DNA of 64,000 bases from Phoronis australis (taxonomy: Eukaryota > Phoronida > Phoronidae). A model generated the notes under the pieces. It was not told where the DNA came from. It did no database searches and worked only from the letters and a program-made list of their open reading frames with translations. Shown here one piece after another: positions 32,040-43,700 of the stretch (the stretch's first letter is position 1; every line of letters starts with the position of its first letter). The stretch lies in NCBI GenBank assembly GCA_002633005.1, contig NMRA01000673.1, forward strand, positions 88,299-152,298, read 5' to 3'. The position numbers and the translations under genes were made by a program.

Positions 32040-34080
32040 CTTTTAAGCCTTGAACAAGGAGTGAAGCACTGTTGGGGTCTGGGTACCATAGAAAGTGTTT
32101 GAGTGCCAGCGGTTTGACAAGCGTGTGAGCTAGGCTCCAGACGTAAATGTACATGTACTGATAATTAGGGTGCATGGTCGATACTGGAATTACATAAAAC
32201 TAGACGTACATGTACTAGGTACTATTCCAACAGGACAGGAAGTAATATTGATGTAAACGAATGGGATTTACAATGGTTGAGACCTAGAAGGGAATCTATC
32301 GCATATCGCGGCGGAGCCTGGTGTGGTAAAGCTCTAAAGCACCGCGTTTCACCCCGAAGTGTCCTGATACAGCGCACAACCATTTCTGTGGGTTTATCAG
32401 CAGCTCAAAAAGAAAACAGAAACTTTTCTTCGGATGTCACTTCTATATTTTATTCGACCTCGGAAATACCGTACCTTACACTTTGAATATCTTGTTTGTT
32501 GAGGCCTTTTCAAGTACAGTGTACTTCGCCTCTGGCCCTTAGCGCGTACAAATGTTTATCTACGCTTTTGACTCGCATACATGTAGTTCCTTCCGTTTAA
32601 AAAGATAAGAAAATACTTTGAATCAAAAAATAAACAACAGAAATCAAAAACATCAAAAAAATTACAAAATCAACATATAATAAAGATAAGAAAAAATAAA
32701 ACGTACATTATTTATAACGTTTAATCTCTCATACTACAATCTTTCTACAATTCGTCCTTAACGAACACGGATACAGAACGTGTAACACGTGCGTGTTTGT
32801 GGAAGGTATAACCATCAAATAACTAAGTCGCGGTCGAACCGCCGTTCAGCATTGATCGTAATGCGGTAGTCTTAAAAAGATCACAATAATTCTCGTGGAA
32901 AATAGATGGAAAACTTTCCACGGGAGTAGTGGTGGATTCTCTACGCAAGTTACCGTGGTGCAAACCAAATGGGAAAGCATGCTCAGCGTTTAACGCATCC
33001 CAACAAATCGTAAAGTATCGTGGGTCGTTCGGGGGGAAAGTGTCGCCTGTAATTACGGTGGAAATTACGATCGACACTTCGCCTGTGTTTTACGACAGAA
33101 ATCGTTCGTCCATACATGCATTTACGCATGTAATTACGACCGAGACTTTGCTTGTGTTTTGCGACCGTAATCGTCGATAAATCTTCGACGCACTCAGTAA
33201 CAAAAGATTGGAGAGAAATGCCTTATCTTGAAATATAAAGAAAACACTTTAATAAATAAATCAAACAGTTGCTGCAATGCCGTGCATTTATCGACTGATA
33301 AGATTACAAAATAGTAAAAATATTAAAAATATAACGACGAGAGTCGGTACTAATTAAAATATATCCCCACGTTTCGAACGATATGTACTGCATCCATACA
33401 TGTATATTAGGCAGTCAGTATCATACCCTGGACAAAGAGCGCATGGCTCGAAACTAGGGTATATTTTAATATATTATAGTACCCACGCTCGTGGTTTTAT
33501 TTTTACAGAAAACACCAAGTCATTGTATTCTGCATACATTTTATTAGCCTACAAATGTATCCGGGTACATGTTACCATTTCAATGTCTGGCACTTGACTG
33601 AGACGCCCAGATGCTGGTTCTTGATAAGTTAGCTCTAATTCGGAAACTGTTAAAGACCAAAGTTTCGAGTACATATCATCACGTTAATCTTGATGTGTGG
33701 ATAAAGAAGAGTATAGCAATAGTTCCGTAACGGTATTGCAATGGAATACATCTTGTTTTCCCAGGCCCCTTTCAACAGAAACACAGGCCACATACATGTA
33801 TCTTTTTTACAGGCGATTAGCTACGCCTTTTTATATGCATATACATGTACATGTACAGTAAGCAGACGTTGGAACCAAGTACATCTACATGTACATTTGA
33901 ATAGTTACTGCATGTACAGTATTCAATGGACAGTGAGTTTTAGCTTACTTGGACCGAGTTTTCGGGCCTGGTGCTGATGGGGTTAAGGATTAGCAAGACC
34001 GGGTAAAAAGTCCAACTCTAAATAAATAAACTAATTTCGAAACATCATATTTCAGAAATGCTTAATCCATGTTAGTCATT
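32040..34080. other. Intergenic region with a small local duplication
   Basis: Mostly AT-rich. At about 33050-33110 and 33128-33178 a segment GTAATTACG..CGA.ACTT.GCCTGTGTTTT is duplicated about 78 bp apart. TACATGTA patches lie at 32144, 32206 and 33838-33890. No gene is supported. Confidence 0.45.
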
Positions 34081-34410
34081 CATCAAAGCGGAAAGAGGAG
34101 AAATCAACACTCAGGCAACCACTACTGAATCCTCCTACTCGTGTTGTGATCCCCTACGTTCATGCATTGTCTGACCGCCTCAAAGAGACATTTTAACAGT
34201 TTGACATTTCTATCATCCACAAAGCATTTAATTCTCTACGCATCCTACTGGTTAATGTCAAGGACAACACTCCTGTGGCTAAAAAAATGGTGTAGTCTAT
34301 CGTGTTCAGTGTAAGGACTCCTGGTGCTCAGACGGCTACATAGGTAAAACGAAACAGTCTTTAAAACGCGCATGTCACAACATCATCGTTTGTCGTTATC
34401 CAAATAGGAA
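34080..34410 (+). mobile_element. Penelope-like element fragment A (GIY-YIG region)
   Basis: Degenerate frames give VIPYVHALSDRLKETF, then FDISIIHKAFNSLRILLVNV, then VVYRVQCKDSWCSDGYIGKT. This is the Penelope-like order: the IPYVxGxSE-type linker, then GVVYxIxCxxCxxxYIGET of the GIY-YIG nuclease. Stops and frameshifts are present. Inactive fragment. Confidence 0.72.
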
Positions 34411-35120
34411 ATATCAAAGAGGAGAGGAGACAACATTCAGACAACCACCACTGCGAATTCTCCTACTCGTGTCTTGATTCCCTACGTTCGGGGACCGTCT
34501 GACCTCCTCATGAGGACATTTAAACAGTTTGACACAGATATCTACAGTGTATCATCCTCAAACCGTTTGATTCTCTCCCCAGCCATCTGGTTAATGTCAG
34601 GGACGAGAGTCCTTAAGGTAATAAATGATGTGCAGTCTATGGTTTTCAGTGTAAAGACCCCCAACGCTCACACAGCTATGAAAGTGAATAAACTTTAAAA
34701 TGCGTACGACACATCATCCTCGCCTACTTATTACGAAGACACAAACGACTCGGCTATTTTGCGCCACTAATATATATGCGCCATTACACTTGATTTTAAA
34801 ACTGATAATGTCACTATCCTAGATTTTGAGGAAGATTGGTTCAGAGGTGTGTCCACGAAGCTCTCCACTAACGTATCGAGAGCCCCTCTCTGATAAACAA
34901 GATGGATTAAGGTTCCATCAGCTCACTTATGGGATAGTGTTCCGAGCTCAATACCACGTCGTATGGTTAAAACGTCACCTATTAGCCAGAACGATAATAA
35001 CACCACTAATCAAGCTGAAGTCCGTGAGTGACGGACGCAACGTTGCTTAGTCAAGTAAGCAAACTCCAGTCTTAGACTCAAATTTTCTGTATTTTGTTCT
35101 CTTAATAAAAGTTATTGGCA
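34411..35120 (+). mobile_element. Penelope-like element fragment B
   Basis: A second plus-strand copy of the same region, VLIPYVRGPSDLLMRTFKQF, then the diverged GIY-YIG segment. The terminal segment NVTILDFEEDWFRGVSTKL follows near 34802-34870. It shares the downstream tail (ACCTATTAGCCAGAACGATA, CAAGCTGAAGT, ATTAGACTCAAATTTT-like words) with fragments C and D. Confidence 0.72.
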
Positions 35121-35869
35121 ATTATTCTTGATGTGATCAGTTTTGCATTGTAGACTAGCAAATAAATACGCCTTTATGTTTGTCATGAAAGTTAAAAGTT
35201 GCAAGAAATAAAAAGGAAACAACACTATAAAAATAGCAACGACATTCTGTGAGTTCTTTTTGAACTTTCAATAGAAATTAGTTAATATTCATGTAATGTT
35301 GTTTGGCTATCACCGCATATTTTCTTTATCCTGATTGCGATGCAGATACACTGTATCATGGGTCGGGACGTTACCCAACGAATGACAGATTAGCGAGAAG
35401 TCAAACATTGAACTCCGTCGGCTTGTCTACTGTTAGAAAATATGTACGTTTTTCTTTTCTAAAATAAAAGCTAGGCCTTGTAGAAAATGGACAAATTACA
35501 CGACTTTCCTTAAGGTTCTGCATAACCTTATACTTGATTTGAGATTATTTACCAAGTTTAGGGTACTGTTACCGAACCCGGAATTAAACCGTCACCTTAT
35601 TCTAGAAAATATCTAGGTAACTAACCCCGGCTGTCAGCACGTTAATAGTTTGCAAAATTAGGGGTCCAGACAAATCTAAATCAGTTCCTATCATTCTCTA
35701 CGTTGTGCCTTTGTCATTTTACCAGCATTTATAAAGTGTTATGCATTAAATTTTGAAAAAAATGCTTTAAAAATCCTGTCATTTTACTAGCACCGACATT
35801 TTTATTCGTGAGAATAGGCTTTTAGCACAACAATGAAAGTATTCAGAACGTTATTATAGAGTTAAAAGC

Positions 35870-37090
35870 ATGAAACATTTGATACATCCAGTTGAGATAA
35901 CAGATAAAATTCGAGTCTAACACTGGAATAAAACTTACTAAAATTAGCGAATTTTTGTCCGTATCTCATGTCACGTACTTCAGCTTGGCTTGTGACGTTA
36001 TCATTATTCTGGCCAATAGGTGGTGTTTTGACCAGGCGGCGCGGCTTTGACGTCATCCCACACGTGTGACAAATCGAATCTTAAACCACCCCATTTATTT
36101 AAAGAGGGACTCTCGATCCCCTCATGGAGAGCTTCCTTTACACCCTTTTTGAACCAATCTTCCTCAAAGTCTAGGAAAGCAACATCAACAGTAATGAAAT
36201 CATGTCCAGTGGCGCAAAGGTGGCTAAAAAAGCCGAATCATAAGTGTCCCCGTAACTACTGTAGGACAACGATGTTGTGGCATACGCATTTTATGGTCTG
36301 TTTCGTTTCGCCGATGTAGCTGCCTGAGCACTGATGATCCTTACACTGAACACCATAGACAACACATGATTGATTACCCCTGGGGGTCTTATCCTTGACA
36401 TTAACCAGTTGGGTGCGGAGAGAATTGATCGGTTTGTGGAAGATAGAAATGTCAAACTGTTTGAATGTCCTCTTGAGGCAGTCAAAAAACCCTGGATATA
36501 TGGAATCGCCACACGAATAGAAGAACTCACAGTGGTGGTTGTCTGAGTGCTTACTTTTCTCGTCTTTGTTCTTTTCGCTTTAGTGAACGCCAACCAACGT
36601 GGACAACCGCATTTGGCAAGACCCTCTTTAGTGTAATTCAGTTCCTCAGAAATGACCGAAGGATGACAAATGATAGTGTTAGCTCCGTGGTTCAAAGTAC
36701 GAGTCACACTCATCTTGTAGATGAGAGGATGGTTCCAGTCAAATTACACATAATGGTCCGCATGAGTACTCTTACGGTAAACCTTTGTGTCAAATGATCT
36801 GTCCTGTTTAATGAAGACTAAACGGTCCAGAAAAGATAGCTGCCATCTTTACAGGGTTTTTGAGTGAATTTGATATTATTGTCAAACTCATTATTGAAAC
36901 AGTCCATAAAAATGCGTGTTTGACAACATCGTCGTCCTACATGACAACGTTTTCCCGTTCAGTGACTTTACAAGACGTAGGGGGTTCTGAGCGTGTGATA
37001 ACATCTAGCTTCTTTGTCAATTGCCCAGCACACTCTTTTGTCTGTTACGACAACAAACAGGTCAATTATCTACCAGGCTTATTACACTAG
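35870..37090 (-). mobile_element. Penelope-like element copy C (RT end plus GIY-YIG)
   Basis: Minus-strand frames in order: NNIKFTQKPCKDGSYLFLDR then SFDTKVYRKSTHADHYV (C-terminal reverse transcriptase of Penelope-like elements), SVTRTLNHGANTIICHPSVI (linker), IPYIQGF, then VVYGVQCKDHQCSGSYIGET (GIY-YIG), and ATGHDFITVDVAFLDFEEDW then HEGIESPSLNKWGGLRFDLS. Frameshifts and stops make it dead. It is the longest copy in the cluster, 5'-truncated. The catalytic RT core is missing or unrecognisable. Confidence 0.78.
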
Positions 37091-37289
37091 ACCACGTGTG
37101 AAAACAGTCAAACTGAGAGTGGATTGGTGTATTCAGAAAGAATAGACTGTCGTAACTTCGGTTGCAGTTGGGCGATTATGTTCAAATATGTTATAACTTA
37201 ACTTTTATCTTTAACAGCACAACACATTGAGGGTAGATACGATCTTATTGGAGATTATAGCAATTATCGAACAAAAGAGAGCTGGCCCT

Positions 37290-37800
37290 CCAACCATCAA
37301 TGCCAGAATGGAGTTAACCAGCCATGTAAAATATTGGCTACAGGGGTAAACTTCCCAACTTGTTGTTGGGCTATAGAATCGATCAAGTTTGGAGCAACGG
37401 GAAAACGCCGTAAGCTAGTTACGGGGAGACTTATGATTCGACTGTTTTCAGCCCATCTGTGCGCCACTGGTCATGATTTCAACAGTGATGATGTCACTAT
37501 CCTAGACTGTGAGGAAGATTGGTTCAAAAGTCGTGTAAAGGAAGATCTCCATGAGCGCATCGAGAGTCCCTCTTTAAATTAAAGAGGTGGTTTAAGATTC
37601 GGTTTGTCACACGTATTGGATGATGTTCTGACGTCGCCCTCTGGCCAAAACGCCACCTATTGTCCAGAATAATGATAACGTCACAAGCCAAGCTGAAGTG
37701 TGTGAGATACGGACGCAACGTCGCTAATTTTAGTAAATTTTATTCCAGTATTAGACTCAAATTTTATCTGTTATAGATACTTGATTCTCTCGTCAGAGCG
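37290..37800 (+). mobile_element. Penelope-like element fragment D (3' end)
   Basis: Plus-strand ATGHDFNSDDVTILDCEEDW, then RIESPSLN, GGLRFGLSHVLDDV, followed by a tail shared with copy C (AATAATGATAACGTCACAAG, CCAAGCTGAAGT). With copy C it forms a large inverted repeat, with the two copies' 3' ends facing away from each other. Confidence 0.75.
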
Positions 37801-39190
37801 TGTTGTTTGATAAACAATTAAGCTTTACAGTGTGGGAAGGTTTGATTCGACAGATTTTACGTGAACTAACAGTGCGTGTTAGTGGCAGCCTTTCCAAAAA
37901 ACGGTGTGTTTTCCGAAAAAAGGAATATTCGTATGAAAACAAATTTATTTACTAAACAGTCACAGTATTTTGCTGTATGCTCACCTCGATTGGACTTTTT
38001 TGCGAACCAAGGTTACACGTAACATTGAGTAACATGTAAGTTACTATTATGTTGTCATCTTGTCTGTTAGCAAACTACAAGGCTTTTTAAACACAACGTT
38101 GAGCCTCGGAAGGAATCTGATGATAATCTCGTCTATTCTCATAATATGAATTCCATACCCACCTTGCGCTTTCTTAACTTGATGTGGGTCCTGTTGTCCT
38201 TGAAAACGCATTAATACCTCCAGAGCTGTTATCTTTTGAAGTGCTTTCGATTCTTATTTCGGTTGTTCCTCTGCAAATTTCATTGTCTATAGTTCAAATG
38301 CTTAACCATTCGTTTGTATATGATGCGTGGTCCACGATATGTGTATATTCCGCAGCTTACACTAAATGCTCCGATTCATCCAGAAAGTACTTCAAATTTC
38401 CGAACCACTGCAGTTTGAACTTACGCTCCAAACATTTTTTTTTTTTTTGAAAAATAATTAAACCTCATTTGAACAAAGAAGCAAAGTCTCTGAGGAAATA
38501 CACATAACTTCTACACACTATGATAATTTCAATACATTTTTCCATGACTGCGAGGTGCTCATAAGTACTTATTTCAGCACCTGTGAAGTGGAAGTGTAAA
38601 AACAAATCTCCGTTTTATGTCTCAGTAACTTTCATGAAAAAAGAAACCCAGACACTGTACAATAAGTCAGTCACTGGAGCACGTCCTTCAACTCAATTTT
38701 GCCTTTGAGGTACAGCATTGGAACGTTGTCGGCATTAGGATAGCAAGGAAATTGTTAAATCATGGCTGTTTATACCAGTAGGTTGAAACCTCCCATCCAC
38801 ATTACGTGGAGTTTGTAGGTGGCGCTGCCCACCAAAGACCTGATCGCCGTCTGGTGAGTGAGTGAGTTTTAAAATGGCGCGGCTACTTAGAAAATCAGCT
38901 TTCGGTTCATTTGAATTGATTATCTTAGAACCGCTTTAGATTATGATATACGAAATCGGACATGGAAATCCTAAATACAACTCACTATATGAATATCAAT
39001 AGCAAAAAACATCAACAAGCAAGTAATATTTTGGAAAACAGACCCTACATGTATATGACTGTCAGCTCCAGAGCTAATAATAATTGTCTTTGACAAAACT
39101 ATTTTACCGCGCAATGTCAACACCCCGAGGTACATGCGAAAAAGTACAAAACCAGGATGGGTGGTGACAGTGCATGCGTGAAACACATAG
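37801..39190. other. Intergenic, no feature recognised
   Basis: AT-rich sequence with a T-run near 38437. No gene or clear repeat was found. Confidence 0.45.
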
Positions 39191-39194
39191 ACCT

Positions 39195-40400
39195 TCAAAT
39201 CCTACTTCTAACACTAATCCTACCCCTAACACTTACCCTGACGCTAACCCTGACCACAGGACTGTTGCATGAAACAGTCCCAAATAAGGATCAACTAAGT
39301 TGCCAATATGTTTTACATACACTGTATTTATCTTCATTTTTGAGCTCTTCGTTGACTCGTGACATTGTCTAATTGAATAATTAAAAACTGAACCCTTAAT
39401 TTAATCAAAATAATTAGGGACTTAGTCCTTAAATTAGGGACGTTGCACGAAATTATCCCTACTTATTTTCATGAATATTGAGAATTCAGCGTAGATTTCA
39501 CTCTCAATTTGTATCAAAATCAAACGTTGGCTTAGTAATGACACTCAAACAGCATAAGTGTTTTCAGAAGTCCACAAAAATGCAGATATTTTAGGAAACT
39601 TACTTGAGTCCCTATTTGGGACTGTTTCATACAACCGGGAACTTAACCCTATGTCAACTTCAACCCTAACGCCAAATTCAATCATAACCCTCTCCCTATA
39701 ACGCCAACGCTAACCCTAGCCCGGCCATACGTTAACGTTAACACTAATCCTCAACAAAAAACTAAGCCTAACCCTATTCCAAGTCCTAACCCTAACCATT
39801 AGATGAAGTGTTGTACTGTCGCCTAATCAGATAAGTGACGGCTTCCGTTACTCAAGGTTTGAGTTCAAGACCCACTGCGGCACACTGTTAAGCCCTTCTT
39901 GAGTCAGATCACAAGTTAGTTCCTCATCTTGGTTTTAAATCTGGGAGCCAGCAAAACAATGGTCCCAGTTTATTGGCGCAATTAATGGACCCATCCATGT
40001 ACCCCATACTCGTCTTGGAAAACATGTACCAAACTGCCTGTAATTATTTTGTATGAACCCTAAGCATAATCTTAAACCCAGCTCTAACACCATGTCTAAA
40101 GCCAACTCCCAAGTCTAACCCCAACACCAAATCCAACCTCACCCTACACATGTACCTAGCCGAAACTCTAAACTTCACGCTGAGCTTAACCCTAACTGTT
40201 ACCCAAACTCCAACCCAAACCCTTGTCTAACGCTATCCCTAGTAAAAACATCACTCTCAAAATATTCCTTAGCCCTAAGCATAGCCCTAACCCGTGATCG
40301 TAATTCTATTATTAAACCTAGTCATAAGCAAAAAACCTGACCCGTTACCGTAAACCTAACCAACCAATCCAACCCTAACCATACATGTAGTTGAACAAAG
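39195..40400 (+). repeat. Degenerate telomere-like (CCCTAA)n-related satellite
   Basis: Three tracts (39195-39258, 39640-39800, 40050-40385) are dominated by CTAACC/CCTAAC/AACCCTA words with frequent substitutions, e.g. AGTCCTAACCCTAACCATTA. The unit matches the TTAGGG-type telomere repeat of deuterostomes and many other animals. It is too degenerate and too internal to be a functional telomere. Confidence 0.8.
39264..39635. mobile_element. Small inverted-repeat element (MITE-like) inside the telomere-like tract
   Basis: 27-bp terminal inverted repeats with two mismatches: left 39264-39290 (GTTGCATGAAACAGTCCCAA..) and right 39609-39635 (..TTGGGACTGTTTCATACAAC). At the left end GGACTGTT/AACAGTCC (39259-39280) also forms an internal hairpin. 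About 372 bp, non-coding. Its TTAGGGAC/GTCCCTAA words resemble the flanking satellite. Confidence 0.65.
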
Positions 40401-40664
40401 TGTCCTGGAGTCCCGTTGGCCTACATGTAACCGCAAGCGAAATCAACGGACGGTGAAACGCATTAGAATCTGGCCTCTTTTGCCGTGTACTGTTCAATAG
40501 TGCACACGGGAATCGTATTCCCAGAATTTACCTGTTAAGTCCCTGATTGCTCACAACGTACTGCCATGAACGATGTTCACCGTAAATCCGATTTTGTAAT
40601 AACCCATTGTTCATGGGATTTATTGATAGTTTTGTAAGAGCTACACTCAACAGCGTCCGTCGTC

Positions 40665-40781
40665 ATGATAGGGTTCCTTATTGTACTGTTCTCTGTCGGC
40701 TTGGCATCCCCACTCGAGGTAAACTGTGTAAACAGGGAGCTTGACGATCACTGGAGTTTGTATAAACTAAAACATCAAAAG
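40665..40781 (+). CDS. Cathepsin exon 1: signal peptide and propeptide start
   Basis: ATG at 40665 begins [20 protein letters not shown], a hydrophobic signal peptide, then [15 protein letters not shown], the usual first helix of the I29 propeptide (W...K..H.K). Phase-0 donor AAG|GTAGTA. A GT...AG pair inside (40719-40735) is only 17 bp and in frame, so it is read as coding. Confidence 0.88.
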
Positions 40782-43700
40782 GTAGTATGTCTTTGCTTAA
40801 AGCTGTTGTTCCTTTGCTTCCACTGGACTTCCAACAAATAAGAATCATACTAATCGACAAAATGTTTCATACATAAACATTTTTCGACCTGTATTCTATT
40901 TGCACTGTAATTTTCAAAAGTTTATTCAAGTTTAGTTTTATTAAAAAGTTTGGGTCCATCGCCACAAATTAATAATTAATGATAAACGTTAAATTACGGT
41001 AGCCTGTGCATGATTTTTTTTTTTAATTTTTGAACTGAACAGTAAGAATCTACTTCGGTGAAATACACTGTTCATCAGGGTGGAAAGGAATTTTCACAGG
41101 CGTAGAAAGTCATTATTTTGTTTAGGCAAAATGGGAATGCCCTTCACTCGGGTAAAAGGTACATTTGCCTTTTTTAACACAAGTGGAAAGTGCCCAAGGT
41201 CTCAAAAAAATGTCATGCGCAAACCATTGTACTAAATATCAATACTCTGTACTTTGCTTTTTAGCAGTTTATTTTCATATTGACAGGATGTCACCAGAGA
41301 GTAAGTGTAGACTAAGTTGTCTTTCCCTGCACATTTGAGTGTGAATATTTTAACAAGAAGCAATGGTGCAGGAATAGATAAACCATCCGGACAATGAATC
41401 GAGGTGGGTGTAGTGTTAGTGGCTCGTTTTGGGACTGGAAACACTTAACAACATTACGTTGCACTTATTTGATTCCATTCTAGTATCGTCGTTGCTTCAT
41501 CAAATGCCCATTGTTGTTTTCCAAAAATTATCTTCGTAAATTTTAGAGGCTTGGCCAGAAACAATCTCACGGGAAACTAGGGCGCAAGCTACTTGCATAG
41601 ATATCGGTACATAAGCGTATCTATTGTTCACTTTGTTTTTCTTTCTTCTAATCAAGTTAATGGCAAACATTTATCGGTAACTGGTTAAGAAGCGATATCC
41701 GGGAGACCTTCATTGTTATATCCAACAAAGACGCAACAAAGGGAAACAGTGCTAGCATCCCACAGGTGATAGCCATGCGACGCGCTTCCGCCTGCCGCAC
41801 GGATCTTTCAAGTTAAACAACAGCTTGCTAAATCCAAACGACACCATTTGGCATAAATATTTTAAGAGAAACGTAAATTTACGACGATCACACGGCTGTC
41901 ACGATGCAGCCTCTAGTGGTTCAATCCACAAATGTTCAATGCACAAGTAAAATTGCGTCGTAAATTCTAACAACTCTTGATCTCTTTTGTAACAGGTCTA
42001 TCGTCACGAGCATGAAGAAGCGAAGAGGAGACTTATATGGGAAGATAATCTTGCCTACATAATGAAACATAATCTGGAGTTCGATTTGGGTCGACATAGT
42101 TACTTTCTGGGAATGAACGCGTTTTCTGACTGGAGCCACCGCGAGTTTGTGGAGAGTATGAACAACTACCAGAAAGACAACAGTGTCCAGTTCTTGCAAA
42201 ACCACAAGGAAAGCAACAGGGTAGTTCTGATCTAAAAATTCATTGTTACGCCTGTCTGATATTTGATTCTATTTGAGATCCCAATCGCTTTCCGTAAACT
42301 GGTGTTTGACTTTGTTTTGGAGGTTTAACCTTAACTGTTCTATAAGCAGTGAATCATCTGAGTGGTGAAAAATAATGTACAACTAAAACACCGCTTTACA
42401 CCTCGAACGCAATCTTTCGGTTATAGAGAGGGACATTTCATCGAAATTCTTAAGCATCTCAAGCAACGCCAGGCTTGTCAATTTTTCTGACTTTGTTAGG
42501 AGCTTAAAGTCGTTCCAACCTGTAGATAACAGTGCATTAGTTTGATTCAAAAATGAAATCATCGAATGATATCCATGTATATTTGATAAGCCAAAACAAT
42601 GTTCAGTGTTGTGTTCACATGACAAAGCAACATCACATTAACAAGTTGCATATGCAAATTACCTGGATATTTACTCATGCATTTCCAGAAGATGAAAACA
42701 ATTTAAAGCAGAAGGCAACCTTGTTCATGTCATTTTTAGCAAAAATACGGTTCGTTGATTATCCCAGTAAGATGTTTCGGTTAATAACGGCTTTACGGAA
42801 TTGTGTTAAATCGTCGTGCCGTTCTCGGGAAGTTTAGGGGTTAAAAGTTTCCTGCCATTTTCTTTTCATATAGTCTAACTGTGTGACCTGTCGAGTCAGT
42901 CATTGTTTTACCTCGGTTGTGGCAAGTTATGTTGTCGTTTGCGTTTGTGTACAAGTCAGTCAACATGCTGCACGGTTGTTGCGTACCGGGATGTACTCAT
43001 TATCATCTCGCTCACTTTGCGTATGCCATTACACCGCTTTCCGAAACATGACACACCCCTCTGTACTTGGCCTGTTCGTGTGAAAAATGCAGCGTTACCG
43101 TCAACGCAATTTACATAACACTGGTGACTTACCGAGTGTGTGTCAAGCATTTACTGCCGTTGGAATTGATGAAGTTTCCTGCAAAACAAGGAGAAATGCA
43201 CTTTTAAAGCGAGTAGCCTCGCGAGCTGTGGCCTCTGTAGTGACTGGAAGCTATCCATACATGTATACTGTCATTCGCGCCTACGAACGTACCGTAGAGC
43301 GTGCAATTTCGGAACTAGCAGTGATTCACCCTGAAACGATGTTGAGTGGGGAGAGTCAATACAGGAAAATTTGGACTCCCAGGGGGGAGGAGAGCTCAGC
43401 GTCCAATGGTCAAGCCGGTGAGGCAAATTTTGATGAGTTTATTGTGGACGTGACTAAAGTATTGGAACTATTTAGAAGGTTCCGACTGTGTGGCCAGGGA
43501 ATCACACGATTCGACGTAAGTGGTTCGGGTGCTCGAGTCACCATCCAATGGGAATATTATAGGCATTCCATTGAGGTCGGCATAACAGTGCACACCATGC
43601 ATTTGCACCAAGTCGTCCCACGGCGTCTGTCCTCAGTCTCTGCCTCATCCCTCTCAGCACCTGTCTGTATTCTGCCTAACTACACTCGGCCTCAAACATA

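Noticed and set aside
39195-40400. Chromosome end (telomere)
   Set aside because: Repeats are degenerate, short and flanked on both sides by ordinary genes.
40719-40735. GT...AG pair suggesting an intron between cathepsin signal peptide and propeptide
   Set aside because: Only 17 bp, too short to splice, and continuous reading stays in frame and gives a normal propeptide.
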